From: Eukaryota sp. TZLM1-RC
Lineage: Eukaryota > Metamonada: BaSk clade
Reading direction: 5' to 3'
Assembly (NCBI GenBank): GCA_040285825.1
Contig: JAUPSS010000014.1
Coordinates: forward strand, 190,337 to 254,336
DNA length: 64,000 bases
The position numbers and the translations under genes were made by a program. The notes beneath the pieces were generated by a model. The model did not search any database and had not been told where the DNA came from. It was given only the letters and a program-made list of their open reading frames with translations. This document shows, in pieces, positions 32,683-43,385 of the stretch; positions within the stretch are counted from its first letter, which is position 1; every line of letters starts with the position of its first letter.

Positions 32683-34107
32683 CTACATAATGAACTCCTC
32701 AAAATGAATTTGAGACTTGAACAATCCTTTCTTCTTGGCCACACCAAAAACAGTCTTCATCAATCCTTTAGGACCACACAAATAAATATCATCACTTTTA
32801 TCAATTTTATTACCCAAAACTTCATTGGAAATTCTGCCTATGAAAGACACAGTCCTGACTGCTTCAGGAGCATCAGAAATAGATAGAGTAGGGTCGGAGA
32901 AAAATAAACATAGATCAAAGTGGATTTGGTTGTTTTTGAAGGCTTCAATTGTTTCTCTTATAGTTGTAAAATCGCTGAAATTCCTAAACGAAAAGATTAT
33001 TTTGATATATGGAATTGGAATACCCTTCTGATGACATTCCAACAGAAAAGACAACAAAGACAATTGTGGAGCGAGACCACAGCCACCAGAAATTAATAAA
33101 ACTGATTGGCAAGCTAGAACAGAATGACAAAACTTTCCGTAAAAACCGTCAAGTCTAATTTCATCACCCTCCTTCCAACCTCTTGCACTCCTTCCCAATC
33201 TACTATTACCGCTGATCAGTAGTTCGTGGTTAAACGCACCAGGAGGAGATGCGATGGAGAGGGGGTGGGGAGTTTTGAATCTGGGATGGGTTAGTACAGC
33301 AAATGAAGAAGGAGTTTGATTGATGTTGGTCAAGTCTTGGGGAATCAAAACAACTCTGGTGAATCGATCAGATATGACGTCAACTTTTGATACTTTAAAG
33401 ACTTTTCTTGACTCTTTGAACAGGGAAGAAATCCGTGATAATAAAGGAACAACCAAGATGGAGATTGCTAGAACAAACAACACAAATCTTGAGTTACTTG
33501 ATAGGGCAGATTCCTTAATGTGGGACAAACAGAGCAGGAAGCAAATGTAGAACAAACAGTGAAGCGGTCTCCAAACCCAATAAGGTATTATGGAACACCT
33601 GGCATTGAACGATGGTGGAAGCTTGCGGAGGTAGGTCAGGATAGTGAGGGTAAGCGCGCCATAGAAGGCGACTTTACCGAAAAACACTCGTTGATAAAAC
33701 TCATTTGATCGGTCCAACACAAATATGAAGTGTATAACATCGCTCAAGGACATTGAAAAGGGATAGGCTGCGGTCTTAAGATACCCATGGAGTAGAACTA
33801 GTACGAGTTCTATCAGAGGAAAGTATCTGTGAAGAAGCCACATCTTATCTAAGCCGATAAGCCTGTCAAGAGGTTTCCACCTGATACCCAGGGGTAATTG
33901 GAAGAACATCAAAAAAAGTGCAAGCCAGCCCGAGGTAGCTGCAAGACTACCATAAACACGTGATTCATAGTCATTGTCAAAATTAAAATACTCTAACAAA
34001 AGAATGGATAGAGTGGTGACGAGGAGTGCAAAGACAAGTTGATGACCAAAGGTCAAACGCCGCCTAGATCTACCAGTGTGTTTTGAAAGTAAGTGGCTAT
34101 TCTCCAT
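32683..34107 (-). CDS. ferric-reductase/NOX-like transmembrane flavocytochrome
   Basis: A single exon of 474 residues. About six hydrophobic helices lie in residues ~20-235. The heme-ligand His pairs typical of ferric reductase domains are visible: LHRYF and LLHGYL in one helix, RPLHCLF and CLSHI in another. The C-terminal half is the FAD/NADPH-binding module: HPLSIASPP (FAD), LISGGCGLAP (NADPH loop), LCGPKGL, and the terminal aromatic-containing FEEFIM. The protein would pass electrons from cytosolic NADPH through FAD and two hemes to an acceptor across the membrane, ferric ion or oxygen. The sequence alone does not decide which. No EF-hands are present. It is divergently transcribed from the cystatin gene 388 bp away. 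Confidence 0.88.
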   Translation of the reverse strand: MENSHLLSKHTGRSRRRLTFGHQLVFALLVTTLSILLLEYFNFDNDYESRVYGSLAATSGWLALFLMFFQLPLGIRWKPLDRLIGLDKMWLLHRYFPLIELVLVLLHGYLKTAAYPFSMSLSDVIHFIFVLDRSNEFYQRVFFGKVAFYGALTLTILTYLRKLPPSFNARCSIIPYWVWRPLHCLFYICFLLCLSHIKESALSSNSRFVLFVLAISILVVPLLSRISSLFKESRKVFKVSKVDVISDRFTRVVLIPQDLTNINQTPSSFAVLTHPRFKTPHPLSIASPPGAFNHELLISGNSRLGRSARGWKEGDEIRLDGFYGKFCHSVLACQSVLLISGGCGLAPQLSLLSFLLECHQKGIPIPYIKIIFSFRNFSDFTTIRETIEAFKNNQIHFDLCLFFSDPTLSISDAPEAVRTVSFIGRISNEVLGNKIDKSDDIYLCGPKGLMKTVFGVAKKKGLFKSQIHFEEFIM

Positions 34108-34495
34108 TTATCACAGTAGTGCCAAGACAGGAGAGTAAACCGTGTTGCAAAAAGTATCAACAATAGCGTTAGCAAACGTGATAAGCATTTTCACAACCAA
34201 CATTTTGCCAAAATTGTATTGTCAGAAGCTGCTTCTTCTGTAAAAAAGGGAGAAAAGAGCTGAAATCTATGTTGCTACGAAGATCATCTGAAATCTAGTA
34301 CATTAATGAAGAAAGCACCATTTAAAAATACAACTCTGCCCCTACACCAAGGCCGATTTGGCTTCTACTCGGAATTGATAGTAATTCGATCGAGGAGACT
34401 ACATTGAATTATACTTATGTATTTCAGAAATCATGGCTGGGTATCAACGAAGATATCCACTTTGAATCATCTCATCTTCTCATTTTGTCATCAAA
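34108..34495. promoter_or_regulatory. shared divergent promoter region
   Basis: The reductase gene starts at 34107 on the minus strand and the cystatin gene at 34496 on the plus strand, so both promoters must lie in these 388 bases. No specific element was recognised. Confidence 0.4.
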
Positions 34496-34876
34496 ATGCG
34501 TTCCCAATTAATAATATTATCAATATTGCCAATTCTTTGGTTATTTTCGCTTAGTGTAGGAGGATGGGTTGAATGTGATCCTGAAGATGAAGATGTACAA
34601 AATGCTGCACATATTGGGGTATCGCTGATGCCACATAAGGAAAATGAAGAATTGATTATGTCAAAAGTTCTATCTGCTAAATCCCAAGTAGTGGCAGGTA
34701 TCAATTATTTATTAGTTTTAGAAGTTAAATCAAGCTTAGGAGGCCTTGGTCAAAGGGTTATTGAGGTACATCGAACAATTGACAACAACTACCAATTTGT
34801 TGAAGAAAAGGACCTTTATTCCGGTGAATTCAACAACTGTGTTTCAGATGCTTCTATGGAATGTGGGGGGGCATAG
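34496..34876 (+). CDS. secreted cystatin (cysteine protease inhibitor)
   Basis: A 126-residue product with a signal peptide (MRSQLIILSILPILWLFSL). The mature part begins GGWVEC, giving the N-terminal Gly of cystatins. The central papain-binding loop is QVVAG, followed by INYLLVLEV, the canonical strand after it. The second hairpin Pro-Trp is not evident. Two Cys near the C-terminus (NNCVSDASMEC) could form a disulfide, as in type-2 cystatins. Cystatins block papain-like cysteine proteases. Being secreted, this one probably guards against self or foreign proteases outside the cell or in the endomembrane system. A clean single exon is consistent with a working gene. Confidence 0.88.
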   Translation: MRSQLIILSILPILWLFSLSVGGWVECDPEDEDVQNAAHIGVSLMPHKENEELIMSKVLSAKSQVVAGINYLLVLEVKSSLGGLGQRVIEVHRTIDNNYQFVEEKDLYSGEFNNCVSDASMECGGA

Positions 34877-35094
34877 TAGTACATCATGGTATAAACTTAT
34901 ATAGATGACTGTATAACTAGGGTTGATTTGTGACGATAAATCACAACAATATTCAACATTGTTGTGTATAAAATTGTTGAACATAATGATCATTGATCAG
35001 CTTCTTTGGAAGTAGGATTGGTAAACTCTACAGATGGCAAAACTCAAAGTTTAAGAAAACTCCATTGTAAATCAATATTCCTTATCTCTACTGT

Positions 35095-35237
35095 TGTTAG
35101 CCTTGGATAATATTTATAATAGTTTATTGATAGTTTATTGTACTATTGCGCCCATGCGCTTAAGTTGAGGAAAATCCTCTTTCCCTCGTAATAAATTATT
35201 CTTCAGGTATGCTATGTCTAACCCCCGCAGATCATCA
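35095..35237 (+). repeat. 5' LTR of the deleted gypsy element
   Basis: Begins TGTTAGCC and ends GATCATCA; matches 38669-38995 once the nested insertion there is removed. The first Gag-like ATG (35214) lies inside this LTR, which is unusual. Confidence 0.85.
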
Positions 35238-36620
35238 ATACGTATTGGATCACCTTTGGGTGGTTTCAATGACACTTCCGAAACTGGTAGGACTGATCCT
35301 CCTACGTCTCACCTTTCGAGTTCTTCCTCCCGAACTCCTCAGTCGGGAACAGAACAACCCTTGACAACTTGGTCCGAAGGAAGCAATGCTTCTCCTCCTG
35401 CTGCGTCGACACCTCCTTTGGAGACACCGTCACGCCTCCCAGTGCAACAGGTTCTTCCTCCCAAACTCCTCAGTTGGGAACAGAACCACCCTCTGTTGGC
35501 GAGAGAAGTGATACTTTCTCCCACCCTCCGTGTCAAGGTTCCACTCCATCTACGGATGTTTTACTAGTCTTCCTGTTCCTCCTTCTAATGTGGAAAACTT
35601 TGTCCCTCTTTCTCCTCCCCCTGGATCTGAAGAAGAGGTCAAAGAATCCCTTTTAGGTTCTGAATAGTTTAGTACTTTAGATGATTAATTTAAATATATT
35701 ATCAACCAGACTGACCCTGACTCGGCCAGCAACAAGATATCTGAGTTGTTGAAGCTCAAGATGGAAAAGTCTCCTTCTTCACCTGTAGTTTGCGCTCCTG
35801 TCGTCCCTTCTATTCCTTCTACAGAAGTCCCTGAATAGGACAACAAGCTCCTTCTACGGAAGTTCCTGAGGAAGGACAACAAGCTCCTTCCACTCCTTCT
35901 ACGGAATTTCCAATGGAAAGCAGCCCATCGCAACAAGCAGCTCTTCCTGTAGTTTTTGCTGGTAACCTCAATTCTTCTACTGAAGCCCAAACTTTAGTTC
36001 TTAATGCTGGCATAGAATTAATGCAAGGAGATCCCACCTGGATTCCTTCTAATAAACTGATTGCTGCTTTACCCACCTTTTGGAGTCCAAAAGTAGTCAA
36101 TGATCACGGTGTTAAAATCTGTAGAAGAATAGACCCCTACTTCCCAAGGAGGAAGTAGACAATCTCACGGTTCGTTGTGACCCTCCTCCAAATTATCCTT
36201 GACGGGATGTTGTTGGAGGGTTCGGAATTCCTCGTGAAGGACTACAGAGGATCTGCACTGGCGATGAGCTGAATCTCTTCCTCAACCGGAGCAATCCATG
36301 TCCATTTCCCAGGTTTAACTTTGAATACAATGCTTCTTTGGATATTTATACCAACAGAGATTTCAGGACTGGATGGTGGTACACCTACACAACAAATTTT
36401 CAGAGATTGTACCTTCAAGATCGTAGACCAGACCATTGTGCGTCGTATTTTGGTCCAGAACATAGAAAGAACAGGCCTCCCAGGGATGCCCTTAAAAATG
36501 TCCAGGAGAACATTGGTGTCACCAGTTCAAGTTCTCTTCTATGGGTTAACATCGATGGTAGTCGTCAAGTCTCGAGCAATCAAGATCAACTTAAGCGATT
36601 AATCGAGCAGTTAGCGGCGT
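35214..36620 (+). pseudogene. gypsy Gag-like region, frameshifted
   Basis: The frame from ATG 35214 encodes a Ser/Pro/Thr-rich protein (MSNPRRSSIRIG...) that shifts frame near 35430-35570. Later pieces include IELMQGDPTWIPSNKL at ~36020 and YTNRDFRTGWWYTY at ~36350. No zinc knuckle is seen. Its Gag identity rests on position between the LTR and the pol fragments. Confidence 0.55.
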
Positions 36621-36639
36621 GATTTGAGAACAAATAGAA

Positions 36640-37061
36640 CCCACTAGGGATCCTTGTACTTCTTTACTCAATAGGAAATGTAGACCAATCAGCTTCTTCA
36701 GCAGATTGTTAACTAACTCTCAACAGAACTGACCCACGGTACAGAAAGAGCTTTATGCTATCTTTCTCATGCTTACCGAAAGTGGCTTCAAGAACTACCT
36801 CAAAGAAAGGTGTCTGATTATTTTCACAGATCACCAAAACCTTACATGCTTATTGCTCCGAACAAAAACAGAATGGTCAGAAGGTGGCTTCCCATCTTTT
36901 CTGAGTTCCTATTCGACATCGTTCATATGAAAGAGGAAAAGAACCATTGGGCAGACATGCTATCTAGTATAGTACTACCCCAACACAATCATACCATCAA
37001 TCATCTGGTCCACTCCAACGACCAAGAGTTTCACCCTATCTACTACACAAATACTACATAA
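36640..37061 (+). pseudogene. gypsy RNase H / connection fragment
   Basis: Pieces in two frames read KELYAIFLM, then the RNase H-like TDHQNLTCLL, then RRWLPIFSEFLFDIVHM and NHWADMLSS, which correspond to the RNase H end and connection of gypsy pol. The RT catalytic domain upstream is absent. Confidence 0.75.
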
Positions 37062-37083
37062 CATATTTATATTTGTACTATAT

Positions 37084-38660
37084 TTGATCACAAATAGGAT
37101 CGACGAAACTGAGTCAGAGAGATGCTTCGTTGAAGATCTCCACACATTGGAGAAGGTGCTTATCCTTCAAGATAAATGCTTCAGTGACCTTTCACTCTTC
37201 GAGCCATGGCGCTGCAAGATCAGGTCCGAACAAAAGCGAGCCCCCGCTAACCAGGACACTTCGTTAAACAACTGTACTTTGGATAGTCGTCTAGATCTTC
37301 ATCTAACTCCAGAGCACAAGATCGTGATTCCTCAATCACTGGTTAAGGATACGCGTAACCTTCTACATCGACTTCCGCAAGGTGGCCACCCCAGTAAGGC
37401 AGAAAGTCTTCTCAGACTCAAAAACAGCGACTACTGGTGGCCTAACATGCTTTCAGACATGACCAAGCACGTCCAAGATGTCCCTCCTGTCAGAAGACAG
37501 CAGCAGTCCCCAAACTGCATTTTCATCCAACTGGTTCCTTGTGAACTGACAGACCATTTGCAAAAGTTACCGTTGACGTCATTGGTCCTCTTCAAATACA
37601 AATACATTCTTGTATTTGTGGATAGCTTCACGAGGTTCACTATCATAGTCCCTCTCAACGAACTCAACGCCAACCTTACTACGGACGCTCTCGCATGGAA
37701 GGTATGTGCGATAGTTGGGATCCCGTTCATATTCCACAGTGAAAACGTTCCAGAGTTCTCAAAAGCTGTCTTCGACGCTCTATGTGAGTTTTTGGGTATA
37801 GAGGTCTCAAAGTCCGTCCCTCACTTCTCTCAGTCCAACGGTTTAGTCGAACACCGTCACCGTGATATTTTGCAGAATATGAGAAAGCTGCTCGTAGACT
37901 TTAACGCCTACGATGCATGGTCAGAGTACATTTTCTATGTACAATTGTTAATCAACTCATCCAAGAGTTCGATTACAGGTTACTCTCTCCGTACGAGCTC
38001 ATGTTTGGTTCAGATGTTAGCCCTAGAGCTGACCCCGGCAAAATTATAGAGACCCTCGAAAGCTCAACATCTGAGCCAACGTATATCAACGACATTCAAT
38101 CTAAATTTGATTGAAGAAGGAACAGGAGGAAGCAAAGCTCTGTCAAGCTTCCAAGGCTCCTTCTTGTGATCAGCAAATCGAAGCCAACCCTTTCTCTCCT
38201 GGCCAATTGGTCAAACGAGCTTCGTTTTCCACTGCTAAGTTACATGGATATTACAAAGAACCATTCTAAGTTGTTGACACACCTTCTAACTCCACAGCTG
38301 ATATCAAGAATCTGTGTACTGGTATGGTAGTTAAAGCCAGTGTGCAGCACCTCCAACCTTGGCATTCCAGTTTACCAGCGAATGTTGAATTTTACTCCTG
38401 GGTTGCTGCTGGCGATGCAGAAGATCACGTGATTCAGAAAGTCCTCAGTCAGGATGGTGACCACTGCCAAGTCCAATGACCTGGCAATCATATTACCACT
38501 GAGCTGGTTTCGACTGTTCAGAACACCTCTGCTTTACAAAGAATTCTCCAAGTCTATATCTAATACTCGCTCTCGTCCTTCCCGCCGTAAACGTCGTTCT
38601 GATAATATTAATAATAATGTCAATTCTTCCCCTATCAGGCCTCGACGCTCGAAAAGAAGA
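37084..38660 (+). pseudogene. gypsy integrase, inactivated
   Basis: It contains the HHCC region (HRLPQGGHPSKAESLLRL, with the CxxC pair lost), VFVDSFTRF, the second catalytic block as HSENVPEF where HSDNGPEF is expected, and SNGLVEHRHRD with the Glu kept. The frame breaks near 38030 and resumes in the C-terminal tail (WHSSLPANVEF). The loss of an active-site Asp and the frame breaks make it non-functional. Confidence 0.8.
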
Positions 38661-38668
38661 AAGGGCGG

Positions 38669-38995
38669 TGTTAATATTTAAAATAGTTTATTTGTAGTTT
38701 ATTGTACTATTGTGTGGGGTTCGCTAGCATCATTTTCCTTGTACAAACGGATAACAACAGAAACAGGGGTTTATCACAAGGAACGGGAATAATCAGAGAA
38801 AAGAATTTCTTTCTGCAGATAAACTAGTGTGATGACGTGTCATCACGTGATACTGTAAATAACTAATAATCTATAACTACTTGGCTACAAGCCTACAATT
38901 GCGCCCATGCGCTTAAGTTGAGGGAAATCCTCTTTCCCTCGTAATAAATTACTTTACATTTCAGGTATACTGTGTCTAACCCCCGCAGATCATCA
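38669..38995 (+). repeat. 3' LTR of gypsy element, interrupted by a solo LTR
   Basis: This LTR is 138 bp without the insertion at 38713-38897 and its 4-bp duplication. Its outer halves match the 5' LTR, ending CGCAGATCATCA followed by the CTGT target duplication. Confidence 0.85.
38713..38897. mobile_element. nested solo LTR of a second family
   Basis: A 185-bp block starting TGTGGGG and ending CTACA interrupts the 3' LTR exactly within its ATTG string. ATTG is duplicated on both sides (38709-38712 and 38898-38901), whereas the 5' LTR has ATTG once at the same place. TG...CA ends and a 4-bp duplication identify an LTR left after recombination of a full element. Confidence 0.88.
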
Positions 38996-39129
38996 CTGTT
39001 ACAGTTATGTACAACCTTACACTATCAAGTAACAGGAACAGCCACTATCAAAAGAAGAATGTAGTCACCACAGAACAATGTTACAAATCAGAGTGCATCA
39101 GTTACAAAACCAAAATTAATAGTTTAAGT

Positions 39130-39740
39130 TAAACTAAACTAATCTAAAACTTCAGACCAGTTATATTGTATGTGTAAATCTCATAGAATTGAATCCTTCT
39201 TGGAACCTTTGTTGTCAAATCTGTTTGATGCTGAAAATGATTTTCATAAGAATAATAGAGGTGATGTCATTTTACCTGGATTAGATGGAAGCTTCATTTT
39301 ATTGGATGTAATGTCTGTTGATCCTTGTAATGCCTCAAATGAAAGGCTTGTTAATTCTGAAATTCATAATCCCCTTTCAAATGCTGAAAATTTTAAATTC
39401 AAAAAATACAATGAACCTTTGTCCAAATTGGCCAGTCTACAGCATGCAAAATACAATTTGTATCCATTTGTATTTTCCCTTTTTGGTTCACTTGCACCAA
39501 CTGCTTTACGTTTTTTGGATGATTTTGAAATGATTGTAAAGAGAAGAACTGGCAGAAATTTCAACAGATTGTTTTGGCAAAATAGAATTGTGTTTTTTAT
39601 TTTTAAGGGATGTTGAAGATGGTTTCTGATGCTTTGCTTTCTCTTGGATCTCACTATGAGAGAGTTGCATCTAGTGTTTTTGTTTTGGGAGAGATGGATT
39701 TTTTAGATGTTGATTTATAGGTTTAGAATAAAATTAAATT
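39130..39740 (+). mobile_element. LINE 3' fragment with endonuclease domain
   Basis: The plus strand encodes MCKSHRIESFLEPLL, the endonuclease core RGDVILPGLDGSF and VMSVDPCN, KFKKYNEPLSKL, and the tail FGSLAPTALRFLDDF with NRLFWQNRIVF. One frame is open to 39616, then shifts. It is 5'-truncated and close to the 19.2 kb copy. Confidence 0.8.
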
Positions 39741-40595
39741 TTAAAAAAAAACTTCAGAAGTTAATCTTTTCTATCCCATTAAAACTTCAAATTTCAAATT
39801 CATCGAAAAACGATTTCAGACCAACTGGTCGTGAAATTCTCAGGTTTCATTAGAGTGGAGTTTTCAGTAAAACCGATTACCATTGTTGCACAGTTGGTGT
39901 TAACCAAGTGGCTGATAAAAATATATAAAGAGAAACAGTGCCAACAGATGTGGTTCCAGTCTACAATCAACTTGTAATAATTGTGATATGTTTTGAAGGT
40001 AATCGATAACAGGTGGAAAACCATATATGGCACTAAAAAGTGATCCACAGAAGTTGAAAACAGAAAAGGATGTTAAACCTAGAATTAATCAATTGAAAGT
40101 GAAAGCATACCAGAAATCGTATAGCACATAGCGGTTGATAGTTCTGCTTTGACATAAATAGAATTATCACCAGTGTGGTCGCCAAATATGAGAGCAAGTC
40201 AGTTCATGCATCCATTGCTGGGTGGAAAAAGATTCCCATTGGCGTAGCGTTGCTACAGATTGAGTAAAAATCAAACAGAGTTAGGAAACTGTCGAATTGA
40301 ATTGAATTAGATTAGATTGATTACATGTACTTTACTCAAATCAATTAAAAGATTCTAAGTAAAATTCCTGTTTGTGAGAGATCATACTACTTGAGTTCAT
40401 CTTCTCTGACTCTCCAAAAAATTCGTCCCGACCTTATTATTGATTATCCTAACTACTACCCACAACAGTATTTCATTAAATCTCTTGCTTGGAAAAGATC
40501 ATGATAGTTGACTTGTCTCAAATTTGATAGAAAATCAATTTGAGTATCATCTTTTCACTCTGATTTTGCCTCTTTCTTCCTTTTTTGTTCATTCC
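39741..40595. other. intergenic upstream of the permease gene
   Basis: No recognisable gene or repeat. The 3' part should hold the permease promoter. Confidence 0.4.
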
Positions 40596-42803
40596 ATGAC
40601 ACTAAAGCGGACACTCAATACTGCGGATGTGTTTTCCATATGTGCAGGAGCTATGGTCAGTAGCGGTATCTTCTTACTACCATCCATTGCTTATGGGCTC
40701 ACTGGTCCCTCAATGATTGTTGCTTACATCATTGCTGGTTTTTCCATGGTGCCTGCGGCTTATATAAAGGCTGAATTGGCAACTGCTATGCCTATTTCCG
40801 GTATGAGATCTTTTTCAACTTATTCAAGGACTGACTTTCTTTTCGGTCTTTCGTTCTCTTGGATCCTATTTCGGTACCATTTGTGGATTTGCGAGTTGGT
40901 TGTCAATTACGTTTAAGGTTTGGCTTATCTATCTAACTATGACCTCAGACTGCTTTTGCCTGTGTTGGATTAGCCTCCCTGTACTCTGTTTTCGAGCCAA
41001 ATGCTAAACCGGGGACTTTGTCATTAATTGCCATCGTTATAGCCACAGTTTTTACCGTTATTAACACATTAACTTTGGATGGCACTAAGGTATCTTTCAT
41101 TTTTTGCAAACTCATCGAAAGTCGCTTCAAAAGATCTTAGTTTTTGTTCTGCTATTGATTCTTAGTTTCTTTTCCATTTATGGTTTGAAGGAGGTACCTG
41201 AGAATGGTAAAAATTTTACCCCTTTTATGACTGATGGAATAGGTTCACTCTTTGCCACTGCAGGGACAGTTTATGTCGCTTTTGGTGGGTTGACCAAGAT
41301 CGTTGCAGTCAGGTTTGTCCTGTTCCTTTATTCACCTTAGCGAAGAAATCAAGAGGCCCTCCAAGACTATACCTAGGGGAATGTTTCTTAGTTTTTATGG
41401 TGTTTTGGCCATTTATGTTTTGCTTCTCATTGTCGTTGTTGCTGCATTGAGTCCAGATGCGTTAAGTAATTCTTACACTCCTATAGCGGATGCAGCAGCT
41501 GCTGCAATTGGAGATTGGGCTGGAATTGCCATCAATATTGCATCCTTTTTAGCGTATGCTACAACTGTCAACTCTGGAATTCTCTCTGCTGCGAGATCAC
41601 CTGTTGGTATGGTTCCTTTTGTAATTAATCACAGCAATGTCCCGTGATAAAATCCTTCCCGACTTTTTGTCCAAGTCCTCGCAAAAGTTCAAGACTCCGG
41701 TCAATGGAATCATTGCAACGTATGTCATTTTGGTTGTTTGTTTAGCATTCCTTTCAATTGAAGGTCTTGCTAAAGTTGCTTCTGCCCAGTTCTTGCTCAG
41801 TAATCTGCTTGTGATGAGTGCTGGGTTGGTTTTTGGACTTTCAAGGTTTCCTAGTTACCAGCCTCGATTCAAGACTCTTCTATTTCCATATATGAATGTT
41901 GCTGGTATAATCATCAATATTGTTTTATTGGTGGATATGGGTAGTATTTCTTGGATATCAACTTCGGTAATGCTTGTCGCTGTCGCTGTATGGTACTTTA
42001 TCTATGTATTGCCTCGCAACAAGCAGACTCAATGTGTGCTTAAGTATCTTTTGTCGCACCCTGACGCTGAGTCGCGCTCATCGGTGGAAGACGAACTATT
42101 CAAGATTCGTACTGCTGATATCAAGAAGGATCATTTTGACTATGTTACTGATCGTGCTACAGTAATTGAAACAGACTGTAAGGACTCGCGTGAACTGTTC
42201 CGTACTTGTGCAGATGCAGTAAATGCAAAATTTGGAATTCCACCCAATAATTCCTTTAATATGTTTGTTGATGCTGAATTTAATGGTGGTTTTGATATTG
42301 TTCCCCATGTAGCAGTGTTTAACCTTGCTGTAGTTGATACCAAAGACTTTCTGGAATTGTTTATCGTAAGATCCAAGAAAGGTGTCAAGTTTTATGATGG
42401 GTCGGTTTGTAATATAATGTTTGCACTCGTGTCGTCACGGGAGTTTTCTTCTAATTTTCTACAATGTTATAATTCATTATGCAAGGCTATCGCCTACCCT
42501 ACATATTTGAAACAAGCAATGACTGTTCGTTCACTGCATAACCTAAAAGAATTGTTGTTAGTATCGTACAGGAAACGATATCCCCTCAATGATGAGAGAC
42601 TTAAATATTCAGATGTGTTTGTAGAAGTATCTATTCCACGAGTAGCTTCAACGGGTTCTGTTCGTTCTAGAAAATCGTCTATTGGAAGTAATCCATCAGA
42701 CAGTGATTTACCAGTAGCTACCAAGGTTGCTACAGATAACAGTGCTTTACCTCCTTTGATGGAGCATAGCGAAGGATCTGAGAGTCCTTCTAGTGGCCAG
42801 TAG
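40596..42803 (+). CDS. APC-superfamily amino-acid permease with PTS-EIIA-like C-terminal domain
   Basis: Six exons: 40596-40800, 40829-40917, 40949-41089, 41122-41312, 41341-41606, 41635-42803, with introns of 28, 31, 32, 28 and 28 nt. Splicing gives 686 residues. Each join restores permease sequence, for example YFGTICGFASWLSITFK|TAFACVG and VAV|SEEIKRPSKTIPRG. The first ~430 residues hold about 12 membrane helices, with the APC motif GAMVSSGIFLLP in helix 1. The soluble C-terminal part contains DIVPHVAVFNL, ELFIVRSKKGVKFYDG and IMFALVSSREFSSNFLQ. In order and spacing this resembles type-2 PTS EIIA (EIIA-Ntr-like) domains, with the VPH histidine in the phospho-acceptor position. It would import amino acids and may be regulated through this domain. 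The tail is Ser-rich. Confidence 0.85.
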
Positions 42804-43004
42804 TGTTTTTGTGACAATTTTAGAATTTAGACAATTTTTTCTCCTTTTTAAAATAATTGTTTTTTTGTTTTGCCTAATTTTCTCCAAATGTACATTGACT
42901 TGAAAGATGCAAAATTATTTACTTAAAGATGATATCCATGCCAGTTCAAATCTAGTCAGTTCTTAGTATTTCTATCAACCTTTCTGTGACTACGTATATT
43001 ATTT
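42804..43004. other. 3' flank of the permease gene
   Basis: AT-rich sequence with no separate feature. Confidence 0.3.
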
Positions 43005-43385
43005 TCTTATGAAATTATTTATTAAACAACAGATAAAAACAATTAAACAATTCATCTCTCATATAACAACAAGAAACAACTCTCTCATAGTTAGAATTTG
43101 AGAGAAAGCAGTAACATCAGAAACCATCTTCAACATCCTCCTAAAATTGTTAATGAAATCAATTTTGCCAAAATAATTTGTTGAATTTCTACTGATACAA
43201 TTTTTAACAATCAGGTCAAATTGTTCGAGAAAATGTAAGTCAGTGAGAGCTAGAGAACCAAATAAGGAAATTCAAATGGAGACAAATTAAATTTTGCGAG
43301 TTATTGGGTACACAATTTGGATAAAGGTCATTGATTGATTGAATTCGAAAACTTGAGGTTTCAACTTCATAAGGCTTGAAGACAG
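43005..43385 (-). mobile_element. LINE 3'-end fragment
   Basis: The minus-strand 3' UTR and last coding part (CAACTCTCTCATA.., CATCAGAAACCATCTTCAAC) match the 19165-19440 copy. Homology stops near 43385. Heavily decayed. Confidence 0.65.

Larger units (their letters stand above)
35095..38995 (+). mobile_element. internally deleted Ty3/gypsy retrotransposon
   Basis: Direct LTRs at 35095-35237 and 38669-38995 bound the element. CTGT occurs immediately outside both ends (35091-35094 and 38996-38999) as a 4-bp target duplication. LTRs start TGTTA and end ATCA. Inside are Gag-like sequence (about 35214-36620), an RNase H/connection fragment (36640-37061) and a damaged integrase (37084-38660). Protease and reverse transcriptase are missing between Gag and RNase H, so the copy is non-autonomous. 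Frameshifts are present throughout. Confidence 0.88.

Noticed and set aside
41104-41340. Several small membrane-protein genes in the permease region
   Set aside because: They are exons of one permease, separated by 28-32-nt introns that restore conserved sequence.
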